Of a DNA stretch of 64,000 nt, positions 16,656 through 24,654 are shown piece by piece. The stretch is from the NCBI RefSeq assembly GCF_000381085.1, contig NZ_KB905899.1:1761482-1825481 (forward strand). Reading direction: 5' to 3'. Origin of the DNA: Thiomicrorhabdus arctica DSM 13458. GTDB lineage: Bacteria; Pseudomonadota; Gammaproteobacteria; Thiomicrospirales; Thiomicrospiraceae. Position 1 is the first letter of the stretch. Every line of letters starts with the position of its first letter. Both the position numbers and the translations under genes were made by a program. The notes below the pieces were generated by a model. That model worked only from the letters and a program-made list of their open reading frames with translations. It had not been told where the DNA came from and made no database searches.

Positions 16656-18482
16656 ATGACTGTTGAAGTAACCTTCAAAGATCTCAAACTTTCTGACGAC
16701 GTATTAAAAGCCATAACTGATATCGGCTATGAAACTCCGTCTCCAATCCAAGCCCAAGCGATTCCTGCCCTTTTAGAAGGTAATGATATCCTAGGTATGG
16801 CACAAACGGGTACTGGTAAAACAGCCGCGTTTGCATTACCTGCCTTATCTAATGCAGACTTCAAACAAAAAGACCCTCAAGTATTGGTATTAGCACCGAC
16901 GCGCGAACTGGCGATTCAGGTGGCTGAAGCATTCCAAGGTTTTGCTAAGCACATGAAAGGTTTCCATGTATTGCCTATTTATGGCGGTGCCGATTACGGT
17001 ACGCAAATTCGTGCTTTAACACGCGGCGTTCACGTCGTTGTTGGAACACCTGGTCGTGTTATGGATCACATTCGTAAAGGTACTTTAAAGCTTGGCGGCT
17101 TAAAGACTATGGTTTTAGATGAAGCCGATGAGATGCTTCGTATGGGATTCATCGACGATGTTGAGTGGATTCTTGAGCAAACGCCTAAGACACGTCAAAT
17201 CGCTCTTTTCTCAGCCACTATGCCGAAAGAAGTTCACCGTATTGCGACCCGTTATTTGAATAATCCAACAGAAGTGATTATCAAAGCGACAACGGCAACC
17301 GCCATCACAATTGACCAGAAATACCTTATGGTTAGCGGTGGTCACAAGCTAGATGCGTTAACGCGTATCCTAGAAGCGGAAGAGAAGCTAGATGGTTCTA
17401 TCATCTTCGTGCGCACTAAAACAGCCACTGTTGATTTAGCCGAAAGACTAGAGGCACGTGGTTATGCAGCGGCAGCCCTAAATGGTGATATTGCGCAGAA
17501 CCAACGTGAGCGCATTGTCGATAATATCAAAAAAGGCAAGATTGATATCTTAGTCGCGACTGACGTCGTTGCTCGTGGTTTAGATGTACCGCGTATCAGT
17601 CACGTATTTAACTACGACATTCCACAAGATAACGAATCTTATGTTCACCGTATTGGTCGTACAGGTCGTGCCGGTCGCTCTGGTACTGCTATTCTTTTCG
17701 TTACACCACGTGAGAAGCGTTTATTAAGCTCTATCGAAAGAACGACTAAGAGCAAGATTCCTGAAATGCACTTGCCTTCGACACAAGACATCAACGACAG
17801 TCGTGTTGATCGTTTCAAGGCACGTATTGTTGAAGCGACTAAGCAAGACGATACTGCGTTCTATCAGCAGATGATTGAGCAGCTTGAGACTGAACAAAAT
17901 ATGCCTGCCGTTGAGATTGCAGCTGGTTTAGCGCGTCTATTACAAGGTGATATTCCTTTCTTCATGTCTGACAAACCACAACGTGAAGAACGTTCAGAGC
18001 GTAATGCCGGTGATGCTGGTGGTCGTGGTGACAGAAATGAGCGTGGTGGCCGTGGTGATCGCCCTGAACGTGGTGGTCGTGGAGAGCGTTCTGAGCGTAA
18101 ACCACGCCGTGATCGCTCTGCAACGCCTGATGAAGGCATGACTCGCTTCCGTATCGAAGTAGGTAATCAGCACGGTGTACGTCCTGGGAATATTGTCGGC
18201 TGTATTGCTAACGAAGCCGGTTTAGACAGCGAATTCATTCGCCAGTTAAACATTGAGGACACATTCAGTACTGTTGACCTTCCTTCAGATATGCCAAAAG
18301 CAGCTAAGGAAGATTTAGGTAAAGCTTGGGTATGTGGTCAACAGTTGAAACTGAGTGAAGCGACTGGCGGATCTGCAGGCGGCAGTGCTGAACCTCGCAA
18401 GCGTCTTTCTCGTAACAAACCAGCTGGCGCTGACAAGGATAAAGGTAAGCCACGTCGCACACCTTCTCCACGTCGTAGCTAA
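16656..18482 (+). CDS. deaD: DEAD-box ATP-dependent RNA helicase (DeaD/CsdA)
   Basis: The ATG at 16656 is chosen because AAAAGGACC precedes it and MTVEVTFKDLKLSDDVLKAITDIGYETPSPIQAQAIP is the family's normal Q-motif start; the upstream open frame has no SD. That gives 608 residues with AQTGTGKT, PTRELAIQV, GTPGRVMDH, DEAD, SAT, ARGLDVPR and HRIGRTGRAGR. A C-terminal Arg/Gly-rich stretch (RGDRNERGGRGDRPERGG) surrounds a DbpA-like RNA-binding domain (RFRIEVGNQHGVRPGNIVGCIANEAGLDS). It should remodel rRNA and mRNA structure, aiding ribosome assembly and mRNA decay, especially in the cold. It is a single-gene unit with a strong terminator. Confidence 0.95.
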   Translation: MTVEVTFKDLKLSDDVLKAITDIGYETPSPIQAQAIPALLEGNDILGMAQTGTGKTAAFALPALSNADFKQKDPQVLVLAPTRELAIQVAEAFQGFAKHMKGFHVLPIYGGADYGTQIRALTRGVHVVVGTPGRVMDHIRKGTLKLGGLKTMVLDEADEMLRMGFIDDVEWILEQTPKTRQIALFSATMPKEVHRIATRYLNNPTEVIIKATTATAITIDQKYLMVSGGHKLDALTRILEAEEKLDGSIIFVRTKTATVDLAERLEARGYAAAALNGDIAQNQRERIVDNIKKGKIDILVATDVVARGLDVPRISHVFNYDIPQDNESYVHRIGRTGRAGRSGTAILFVTPREKRLLSSIERTTKSKIPEMHLPSTQDINDSRVDRFKARIVEATKQDDTAFYQQMIEQLETEQNMPAVEIAAGLARLLQGDIPFFMSDKPQREERSERNAGDAGGRGDRNERGGRGDRPERGGRGERSERKPRRDRSATPDEGMTRFRIEVGNQHGVRPGNIVGCIANEAGLDSEFIRQLNIEDTFSTVDLPSDMPKAAKEDLGKAWVCGQQLKLSEATGGSAGGSAEPRKRLSRNKPAGADKDKGKPRRTPSPRRS

Positions 18483-18520
18483 TGATTTGGAATGAAATAC
18501 TCATTCCAATCCTAAACAAT

Positions 18521-18566
18521 CCCTTAATACCCCTGAATATCAGGCTCAGTATTAGGGGATTTTTTT
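18521..18566 (+). terminator. Terminator of deaD
   Basis: CCCTTAATAC (18521-18530) pairs with GTATTAGGGG (18549-18558) with one G-T pair. The loop holds a second hairpin (CCTGA-ATA-TCAGG), and seven T residues follow. Confidence 0.85.
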
Positions 18567-18600
18567 ATGCTTGAAAAATGACCCTCCTCAAAACTTATTT

Positions 18601-18624
18601 AAAAAAATAGCGCCTTTCGGCGCC
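18601..18624 (-). terminator. Terminator of the GlcG/HbpS-like gene
   Basis: On the minus strand, GGCGC-CGAAAG-GCGC type hairpin (tetraloop GAAA) followed by ATTTTTTT. It lies 40 bp after the gene's stop codon. Confidence 0.8.
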
Positions 18625-18663
18625 ATTTCAAAACGATTAAACATGTTGATTAATCAATAGAAG

Positions 18664-19179
18664 TTACTGCATTTCTAAATCTTCTAACACCGATGCAACA
18701 CCTGCAATTGCACATTTTTCATCATCCTTACCATCGGGTGCACCACTCACACCAACCGCACCATACGTTTTACCGCCTGCTTGAATAGGTGTAGAACCCG
18801 CCATAAAGGCTAAACCTGCCCCAATAGATTGCAATGGGCTATTAGCTCGGCCTTCAAGCTGAGAGCCTTTGACGTTAAACATAGCTGCGGTATAGGCTTT
18901 ATTCTGACTAATGCCTAATGAAACGGGCGGAGCGATTGTATCTCTTAATTGTGCTTGAGTAATTCCATTACGATCCACCACCGTCACACTGATTGGAATA
19001 CCTTTCTCACGACAAGCGGCCACCGCGTTCAACGCAATTTTATTCGCTACATCCATGGTAATTCTGGAGACATTAACCGTCATGGGTTCTTCTGCTTGTA
19101 CCAGGCCACTGTTTAAACTCACCAGCCCCAATGCTAAAATAGACAGACTTTTTAATTTTGGTAGGATTCTTTGAGGCAT
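18664..19179 (-). CDS. Exported GlcG/HbpS-family protein
   Basis: The ATG at 19179 (171 residues) lies at good distance from GGAGA; a GTG one codon upstream is also possible. A signal peptide (LKSLSILALGLVSLNSGLVQAEE) is followed by a GlcG/HbpS (DUF336) domain: ANKIALNAVAACREKGIPISVTVVDRNGITQAQLRDTIAPPVSLGISQNKAYTAAMF and IGAGLAFMAGSTPIQAGGKTYGAVGVSG. This family includes the haem-binding HbpS of Streptomyces and GlcG of unknown role. Exported versions like this are common beside redox genes, but here the neighbours (deaD, moa cluster) suggest nothing. It is a single-gene unit with its own terminator. Confidence 0.85.
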   Translation of the reverse strand: MPQRILPKLKSLSILALGLVSLNSGLVQAEEPMTVNVSRITMDVANKIALNAVAACREKGIPISVTVVDRNGITQAQLRDTIAPPVSLGISQNKAYTAAMFNVKGSQLEGRANSPLQSIGAGLAFMAGSTPIQAGGKTYGAVGVSGAPDGKDDEKCAIAGVASVLEDLEMQ

Positions 19180-19378
19180 CACTTCTCTCCAAGTAGTTTA
19201 AAACTAAATTTCATCATATTCCAAAAACAACATATTTCAAGCTTTTATGTACTCTACCCATAAATATTGGTCCAACCATTTATGAAAAATTCAATATTTT
19301 TAACAGTTGTGCTTGAGTCATAATAGGTATTGTTGATGACTATTTACAGAGTTATTTAGATGGATGTTATCCGCTTAG

Positions 19379-19433
19379 ACGTTATTAAACGTTATTAAAC
19401 GTTATTAAACGTTATTAAACGTTATTAAACGTT
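19379..19433. repeat. 10-bp tandem repeat, 5.5 copies (GTTATTAAAC)
   Basis: Five perfect copies of GTTATTAAAC at 19381-19430, with AC before and GTT after in phase. The unit equals about one helical turn. The array overlaps the 3' end of the GIY-YIG gene and supplies its last codons and stop. Copies are identical, which indicates recent expansion or active slippage. Confidence 0.95.
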
Positions 19434-19745
19434 CCCGAATGACCCTCTGCACTGCGTTTGAGTAGAGCTACTTTGAATCAAACACTCTTTAGCCATTTTG
19501 GTCAGTAACTTAATCGCGTACTCTTTTTGAGTTGCGTGACTCCTATTGTCTGCGGGCTCTGAATAGACTAACTCGCAAGGTTGGCGTATTTTGGTATATT
19601 TTGCACCTCCTACTAATTCACCGTTGTGCTGTCTGAGGCGTCTTTGGAGGTTGGTTGTGATACCACAATACAATGTATTGTCGGCACAGCGTAAAAGGTA
19701 AACTGACCAGGCCTGGTCAGTTTGATTTTTGAGCGTTTCAGTCAT
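19425..19745 (-). CDS. GIY-YIG nuclease-like protein (YhbQ/UPF0213 type)
   Basis: 106 residues. The GIY-YIG core is at the N-terminus (SVYLLRCADNTLYCGITTNLQRRLRQHNGE, with C-G-I-T in the YIG position), then KYTKIRQPCELVYSE and KEYAIKLLTKMAKECLI. This is the short single-domain YhbQ type, whose function is unclear (a DNA-repair-related role has been proposed). Residues about 9-14 (TDQAWS) are encoded by a copy of the palindrome family. The last residues (GNV-stop) are encoded by the 10-bp tandem repeat, so the natural C-terminus may have been replaced. It lies 30 nt after moaC on the same strand and is probably the last gene of that operon. Confidence 0.85.
   Translation of the reverse strand: MTETLKNQTDQAWSVYLLRCADNTLYCGITTNLQRRLRQHNGELVGGAKYTKIRQPCELVYSEPADNRSHATQKEYAIKLLTKMAKECLIQSSSTQTQCRGSFGNV
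19700..19723. repeat. 24-bp perfect palindrome around copy 3
   Basis: ACCAGGCCTGGT at 19706-19717 extended by AAACTG on the left and CAGTTT on the right, giving 24 bp of perfect symmetry. It lies in-frame within the GIY-YIG gene and reads T-D-Q-A-W-S-V on the minus strand. Confidence 0.95.
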
Positions 19746-19775
19746 CTTAGAAGCATAGTCATAAACAAGGTATTT

Positions 19776-20273
19776 TTATACCTCATCGCCTTTACGTATC
19801 CAATACCCTGATTTACCGCCTTTTTTCTCAAGCAACTGTACTTGGTCGATAATCATGCCTTTATCAACCGCTTTACACATATCATAAAGGGTTAAAGCGG
19901 CGGCTGATGCGGCCATTAATGCTTCCATTTCAACGCCGGTTTGTCCGACTAATTTGCATCGTGCCGTAATGTCAACCGAACTGTTTTCCAGATTAGGCAT
20001 TAGCTCAACCTTGACGGAGGTCAACATTAGTGGGTGGCACATAGGGATAATATCAGGCGTGCGTTTAGCAGCCATGATACCCGCAATACGGGCCGTAGCC
20101 ATGACATCACCTTTCTTATGTTTACCTTCGACAATCAGCTGTAATGTTTCAGGCAACATACGAATCACGGCCATTGCACGCGCTTCGCGTACAGTATGCT
20201 CTTTGGCACTGACATCAACCATACGAGCTTGGCCCTTTGAGTCTAGGTGTGTTAAAGGATTCTCAGTTGTCAT
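19776..20273 (-). CDS. moaC: Cyclic pyranopterin monophosphate synthase MoaC
   Basis: 165 residues, the usual MoaC length. Conserved blocks are visible: [27 protein letters not shown] at the N-terminus, [29 protein letters not shown] with the invariant CHPL motif, [31 protein letters not shown], and a C-terminal KSGYWIRKG. With MoaA it converts GTP to cyclic pyranopterin monophosphate, the first step of molybdenum-cofactor synthesis in the cytoplasm. It follows moeA by only 3 nt, so it belongs to the same operon. Confidence 0.97.
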   Translation of the reverse strand: MTTENPLTHLDSKGQARMVDVSAKEHTVREARAMAVIRMLPETLQLIVEGKHKKGDVMATARIAGIMAAKRTPDIIPMCHPLMLTSVKVELMPNLENSSVDITARCKLVGQTGVEMEALMAASAAALTLYDMCKAVDKGMIIDQVQLLEKKGGKSGYWIRKGDEV

Positions 20274-20276
20274 AAG

Positions 20277-21482
20277 TTACTCATTGATTGGGTGAAATGG
20301 ATAAAATGCGACCTTGTCGCCGTGGCTGATTTTGGTGTCTTCTGGAATCACGACAAAACCTTCAGCCCATACTGCGGAAGTTAAAACACCAGAACCTTGG
20401 TTATGATAGATATCAACATAGGTTTTTTGATTTTTATTAATCAATTTTGCCCGAGCGAACTCGCGTCTAAAACCGATTTTTGTCCATTCGAAATCGGCTT
20501 CTAACCATAAAGGCTTCGCTTTGATTGCGGTAGCGCCCTGCATCTTCAGCAGAAAAGGGCGTGCAAATAAGTTAAAGGTCGCAAAAGCCGAGACTGGGTT
20601 GCCTGGCAAACCTATAAATGGCGTGTCGTGAATGTCGCCAAATGCGAGTGGCTTACCGGGTTTCATTTTGACTTTCCACATATCAAGAGAACCTAACTGT
20701 TCTATCGCCGGCTTAATATGATCTTCTTCACCGACAGAAACACCACCGGTAGTAATCACAACATCTGCAACGCTTGCGGCTTCTTTCATCGCTTTGACAG
20801 TCGCTTCAAGCGTATCTTGTACGCGACCCAAGTCAATCAATTCAAATCCCAAGCTAGGAATCATTCCTGCTAATACATAGCGGTTTGCATTATATATTTT
20901 GCCCATCTCAGCTTTTTGTCCAGGCTCTATCAGCTCATCACCCGTTGTGAAGGTGGCAATTTTCAACGGCAGGTAAACCTCAACTTCTGCAATACCAATT
21001 GAGGCTATCAAACCCAAATCCTGACCCCGTAACTTATGACCTACCTTTAGAATTTCATCACTTATAGCAATATCTTCACCTACTAAACGGATATTCTGTC
21101 CTTTGAGGTGACCGGCTGGTTTTATATTAATCTGATGATCACCGACTGACTCAGTCTCTTCTTGCATCACCACCAGATTAGCCCCTTCAGGTATGACAGC
21201 ACCGGTAAAGATTCGAGCAACGGTACCTGCTTTTAGGGGAGTGGGCATACAACCGGCGGGAATGCGCTGACTTAAAGTCAAAGCACCACTATGCTCCAGA
21301 TCATAGCTGTGTAAGGCATAGCCATCCATCATGCTATTGTTATGAGGAGGGACATTGACATCAGAGATAATGGGTTCGGCTAAAATACGTCCATACGCTT
21401 GATGAATGGCTATAACCTCTGTCTTATTCGTTGGCTTAACTTGGCTGAGTAGGTAATGTAAAGCTTCATCAAATGTTTTCAT
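20277..21482 (-). CDS. moeA: Molybdopterin molybdenumtransferase MoeA
   Basis: 401 residues with the MoeA domain order: N-terminal region with GRILAEPIISDVNVPPHNNSMMDGYAL, then RIFTGAVIPEGANLVVMQEE, and the MoCF-binding domain with IATFTTGDELIEPGQ and VVITTGGVSVGEEDHIKPA. KMKPGKPLAFG and GLPGNPVSAFATF complete the active site, and a small C-terminal beta domain follows. MoeA inserts molybdate into adenylylated molybdopterin. The gene sits between moaE and moaC. No separate mogA/moaB is visible in the cluster, so the adenylylation step must be encoded elsewhere. Confidence 0.97.
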   Translation of the reverse strand: MKTFDEALHYLLSQVKPTNKTEVIAIHQAYGRILAEPIISDVNVPPHNNSMMDGYALHSYDLEHSGALTLSQRIPAGCMPTPLKAGTVARIFTGAVIPEGANLVVMQEETESVGDHQINIKPAGHLKGQNIRLVGEDIAISDEILKVGHKLRGQDLGLIASIGIAEVEVYLPLKIATFTTGDELIEPGQKAEMGKIYNANRYVLAGMIPSLGFELIDLGRVQDTLEATVKAMKEAASVADVVITTGGVSVGEEDHIKPAIEQLGSLDMWKVKMKPGKPLAFGDIHDTPFIGLPGNPVSAFATFNLFARPFLLKMQGATAIKAKPLWLEADFEWTKIGFRREFARAKLINKNQKTYVDIYHNQGSGVLTSAVWAEGFVVIPEDTKISHGDKVAFYPFHPINE

Positions 21483-21540
21483 ATGCTCTCTTAAAAAAAT
21501 ACCCGCAAATGCGGGTAGATACTATAAATCGGACCTTTCA

Positions 21541-22020
21541 CTATACGGCCCAACGGGCTTCTGCTTCTTTATCACTTACGCGCGAATCAACCCAACGAAC
21601 GTCACCATCGGGTAATGTTTCCTTTTTCCAGAAAGGGGCATTCGTTTTTAGATAATCCATAATAAAATGCGCGGCATGAAAAGCATTTTCACGGTGACGG
21701 CTTGCAACAGCCACCAGCACGATTTGATCGGCTGGATACATTTTACCAATTCTATGAATAATTAAACTCGCTTCCAGTGACCAACGATCATGCGCTTCTA
21801 AGCGAATTTTTTCAAGCGCTTTTTCAGTCATTCCAGGATAATGCTCCAACTCTAAAATTGCAACTTCATCGCCCTCGTTGATATCACGCACAGTACCCAC
21901 AAATGAAACCACCGCGCCAATATCTTTATGGCCAGTACGAAGCTTTGCATTTTCAACGGTAAGATCAAAATCAGCTTGCTGAATTTTAATATATGGATAC
22001 ATCTCTTCTGCATTTTTCAC
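21541..22020 (-). CDS. moaE: Molybdopterin synthase catalytic subunit MoaE
   Basis: 159 residues from a GTG start at 22020, next to AGGTGGG at the end of moaD; an ATG at 22002 (MYPYIKIQQADFDL) is an equally plausible start. Conserved features are GAVVSFVGTVRD, LELEHYPGMTEKALEKI, ASLIIHRIGKMYPADQIVLVAVAS and the active-site lysines in HFIMDYLKTNAPFWKKE. It transfers sulfur from MoaD thiocarboxylate to the pterin precursor. moaD ends 5 nt upstream, the usual partner arrangement. Confidence 0.96.
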   Translation of the reverse strand: MKNAEEMYPYIKIQQADFDLTVENAKLRTGHKDIGAVVSFVGTVRDINEGDEVAILELEHYPGMTEKALEKIRLEAHDRWSLEASLIIHRIGKMYPADQIVLVAVASRHRENAFHAAHFIMDYLKTNAPFWKKETLPDGDVRWVDSRVSDKEAEARWAV

Positions 22021-22025
22021 CGTCT

Positions 22026-22274
22026 TTACCCACCTGTAACCGGAGGAAAAAAGGCCACCTCATCACCTGCTTTGATTGCCGTTTCACGTGAAGCAACATC
22101 GTGATTCACTGCGATCTGTAAATTAGTATTTTCAAGTAAAGCCTGCTTCCAAAGATCACCACGCTGCGCTAACTCAGAAATCAACGCGCCAACAGTAGAA
22201 TGTTGTGCAGGCATCTGCTCATCTGCTTGCCCCAGCATTTCTCTAAAACTTGCAAAATATAAGATATTAACCAT
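22026..22274 (-). CDS. moaD: Molybdopterin synthase sulfur carrier subunit MoaD
   Basis: 82 residues with the ubiquitin-like fold pattern (MVNILYFASFREMLG at the start, NHDVASRETAIKAGDEVAFFPPVTGG at the end). The C-terminal Gly-Gly is the site that becomes a thiocarboxylate and donates sulfur in the MoaD-MoaE complex. Both size and terminal motif are typical. It lies between moaA and moaE on one transcript. Confidence 0.96.
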   Translation of the reverse strand: MVNILYFASFREMLGQADEQMPAQHSTVGALISELAQRGDLWKQALLENTNLQIAVNHDVASRETAIKAGDEVAFFPPVTGG

Positions 22275-22340
22275 CTAATTGTCCCTTCACCAAATCTTTT
22301 TGAACTAAATAAAACATCAGTTAATTAAATCAATAGGCTT

Positions 22341-23342
22341 TTAGCCCCCTAATTCAACCATCTGTCTGAACTCTATATTATGAACATTCTCATTAAAGAA
22401 GTGTTTTTCTGGTTTTTTAAGAAGCGCATCTACAATCAACTGTTGCAGCCCTTCATCTGTTATCCCTTCACGTAATGGAGTTCGTAAATCCACTGAATCT
22501 TCCTGGCCTAAACAGAGTGCTAAAACACCTTTAGCCGTCAAACGTACCCTATTACAGGTTTCACAGAAGTGATCAGAAACGGCAGAGATAACCCCAATAC
22601 GCGTCTCTGAATTCCCAATAACGAAGTTTCGAGCGGGCCCATCATGGCTTTTGCCTGAGGAAGGGATCAAATTCTTGCCAACATGCTTTTTGATGCGCGC
22701 TAGAATCTTATCGGCAGGATAGTGTTGATTCATCATACTCACCCCTGCAGGGCCAATCGGCATGGTTTCGATAAAACGTACTTCAACGCCTTTGGCCAAT
22801 CCGAAATCAACCATGGCTTCAATTTCGTCGTCGTTAGTGCCTTTCATAACAACCATATTGAATTTGACTGGCTTCATGCCTATCTCTAATGCTTTATCAA
22901 CACCCGCTAATACTTTCTCTAAATCCCCTCCACGGGTGATATGGTTAAAACGTTTTGGCTTTAATGAATCAATAGAAACATTAATACGGCTCACCCCCGC
23001 CTTATGTAAAGCTTCAGCTTCACGCGCTAAGTGATGTGCATTGGTTGAAAGTGCAATGTCTTCAAGACCTTCATAAGCACTTATTTTCTCCACAAGGGAG
23101 GATAGATTTTTGCGCACTAATGGCTCACCCCCCGTCAAACGTACCTTAGCAATCCCTAGATCAACAAATGCTTTAATAATGCGCGCAAGCTCATCATAAG
23201 AAAGGTATTCAGTATGTCGACCTTCAGGATGCACGCCTTGCTCAGGCATACAGTAATCACACCGATAATTACATTTATCCGTTACAGAAACTCGAAGGTA
23301 GTTTATTTTTCGCATAAAGGGGTCAATTAATTCATTTCGCAT
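22341..23342 (-). CDS. moaA: GTP 3',8-cyclase MoaA (radical SAM)
   Basis: The ATG at 23342 gives 333 residues and aligns with the E. coli MoaA start (RNELIDPFMRKINYLRVSVTDKCNYRCDYC). An in-frame TTG at 23369 behind AGGA is an alternative that would add nine residues. The N-terminal radical-SAM cluster motif is CNYRCDYC; RLTGGEPLVRKNL is the SAM-binding glycine motif. The second 4Fe-4S cluster is ligated by CETCNRVRLTAKGVLALCL. It starts Mo-cofactor synthesis from GTP. It is the first gene of the moa run, placed just after soxCD behind a terminator, so it may have a separate promoter. Confidence 0.96.
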   Translation of the reverse strand: MRNELIDPFMRKINYLRVSVTDKCNYRCDYCMPEQGVHPEGRHTEYLSYDELARIIKAFVDLGIAKVRLTGGEPLVRKNLSSLVEKISAYEGLEDIALSTNAHHLAREAEALHKAGVSRINVSIDSLKPKRFNHITRGGDLEKVLAGVDKALEIGMKPVKFNMVVMKGTNDDEIEAMVDFGLAKGVEVRFIETMPIGPAGVSMMNQHYPADKILARIKKHVGKNLIPSSGKSHDGPARNFVIGNSETRIGVISAVSDHFCETCNRVRLTAKGVLALCLGQEDSVDLRTPLREGITDEGLQQLIVDALLKKPEKHFFNENVHNIEFRQMVELGG

Positions 23343-23492
23343 AAGGCAACCATTATTGAGTTTTGCCAAGCGTTATATCCTGGCGGGAATAACGATATTC
23401 TACCGCATTTAAATATTGGAATTCAATTATTTATTGCCTTATTAAGGGCATTAACCCTAGGATTTAAAAGGAGATATGCTAAATTTCAAACA

Positions 23493-23527
23493 TAAAAAAA
23501 CCCCATTATGAAAATCATAATAGGGCT
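23493..23527 (-). terminator. Terminator between soxD and moaA
   Basis: Minus strand: CCCTATTATGA, loop TTT, TCATAATGGGG, then seven T residues. One mismatch breaks the stem. It lies 60 bp after the soxD stop. Confidence 0.85.
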
Positions 23528-23586
23528 TTAAGACCTGATAGTTTGTATGTTGAACAACAGCTAAGCCATCGTTCAAACACTATAAA

Positions 23587-24654
23587 CTACATTCCAGAGT
23601 GACCAACACCAGGCGGATCTTCGTGCATACGCTGAGGAACGTTGTACTGAGGTGTTCCATCAGGTAATTTACGTGCTTCTCTATAGTCAGTAGCATCACC
23701 TTTACCGTTACCACCAACTTGCGCATCTGGACAGTTCGTCATACAACGTTCATTATGAATAACTGGACGGTGATCGCAGAAGAAGTTACCTTGGTTAGGC
23801 ATATACTTGTTCATCTTCATCAGCATTTCAGAGTTGAAGAAAGTTTCATCATCTAACTCATTGCCTTCATCATCAATCTTGATGTAGTTCGACTGAAGAA
23901 TATAACCAGTCATCCCTAGGTAACCAGCATCACCGATAAACGATGCGTTTGGCGTCCAGAAAGGCATAGTACGACGGATATAATCAAAGATTGTTGTAGC
24001 ATAAGGCCAGTAGTTACCAACAGCCTTCATAGGTGCTGGATCTGTGAAGCTAGACGTTACAAGGTTTTGATCAACGGCTAGAGCTAGATAACCCTTAGCG
24101 CCTTCACCAAAATCACCGTGACACATACCACAGAACTGAACGTATACCTTACCACCTTCTTCAATGGTCATCCCTACGTCAGCTGATGGTAAACCTTTAC
24201 CATCACCATCCACAGTGATATTCCACTTAGATAAAGCGGCTTCAGCGATAGGTGTACCAAAACCATTTGCCACGAATGAAGAATCATCATGATAGTGCTT
24301 TGCAGCACTCTCGTGAACCTCGGTGAACGCAGCAGGAATCTTACACTGCGCGTTACCATGGTTACCACCATCAATGCTATCATCTACTTCGAAAGAGTAT
24401 GGGTTTGCAGGATCTAACTTGCCAACCAATCCATTACGACCATGAGTTTCATCAGAACCCAAGATTGCTTCGATAACTGCTTTATCTAGGTACTTACCAT
24501 CTGCTTTTTTGATAATTTCTGCATAGTTTGCTGCATATTTACCATCAATTTTATCACCAGCTTTGCTGTCTGAATTTCCAGACATAGCAAGTGCTGAACC
24601 AGAGAATAGTATTGCAACAGAAGCTGCAACTAATGTTTGTTTAGTATTGAACAT
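23587..24654 (-). CDS. soxD: Sulfur dehydrogenase cytochrome c subunit SoxD
   Basis: 355 residues from the ATG at 24654 (GGAGG lies 11 nt upstream; a TTG at 24660 would be nearer). A Sec signal peptide (TLVAASVAILFSGSALAMS) is followed by a SoxD-like region (YAEIIKKADGKYLDKAVIEAILGSDETHGRNGLVGKLDPANPYSF) and one haem c site, CGMCH at 175-179, with the GDFGEGAKGYLALAV context. Some characterised SoxD proteins carry two haems; only one CXXCH is present here. The C-terminal third has a Cys cluster (FCDHRPVIHNERCMTNC) that could hold a disulfide or metal. With SoxC it would accept electrons from protein-bound sulfur in the periplasm. It overlaps soxC by 14 nt. Confidence 0.9.
   Translation of the reverse strand: MFNTKQTLVAASVAILFSGSALAMSGNSDSKAGDKIDGKYAANYAEIIKKADGKYLDKAVIEAILGSDETHGRNGLVGKLDPANPYSFEVDDSIDGGNHGNAQCKIPAAFTEVHESAAKHYHDDSSFVANGFGTPIAEAALSKWNITVDGDGKGLPSADVGMTIEEGGKVYVQFCGMCHGDFGEGAKGYLALAVDQNLVTSSFTDPAPMKAVGNYWPYATTIFDYIRRTMPFWTPNASFIGDAGYLGMTGYILQSNYIKIDDEGNELDDETFFNSEMLMKMNKYMPNQGNFFCDHRPVIHNERCMTNCPDAQVGGNGKGDATDYREARKLPDGTPQYNVPQRMHEDPPGVGHSGM

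Noticed and set aside
19379..19433. Iteron-type replication or integration origin
   Set aside because: No rep gene, DnaA boxes or integrase nearby; the unit is only 10 bp.
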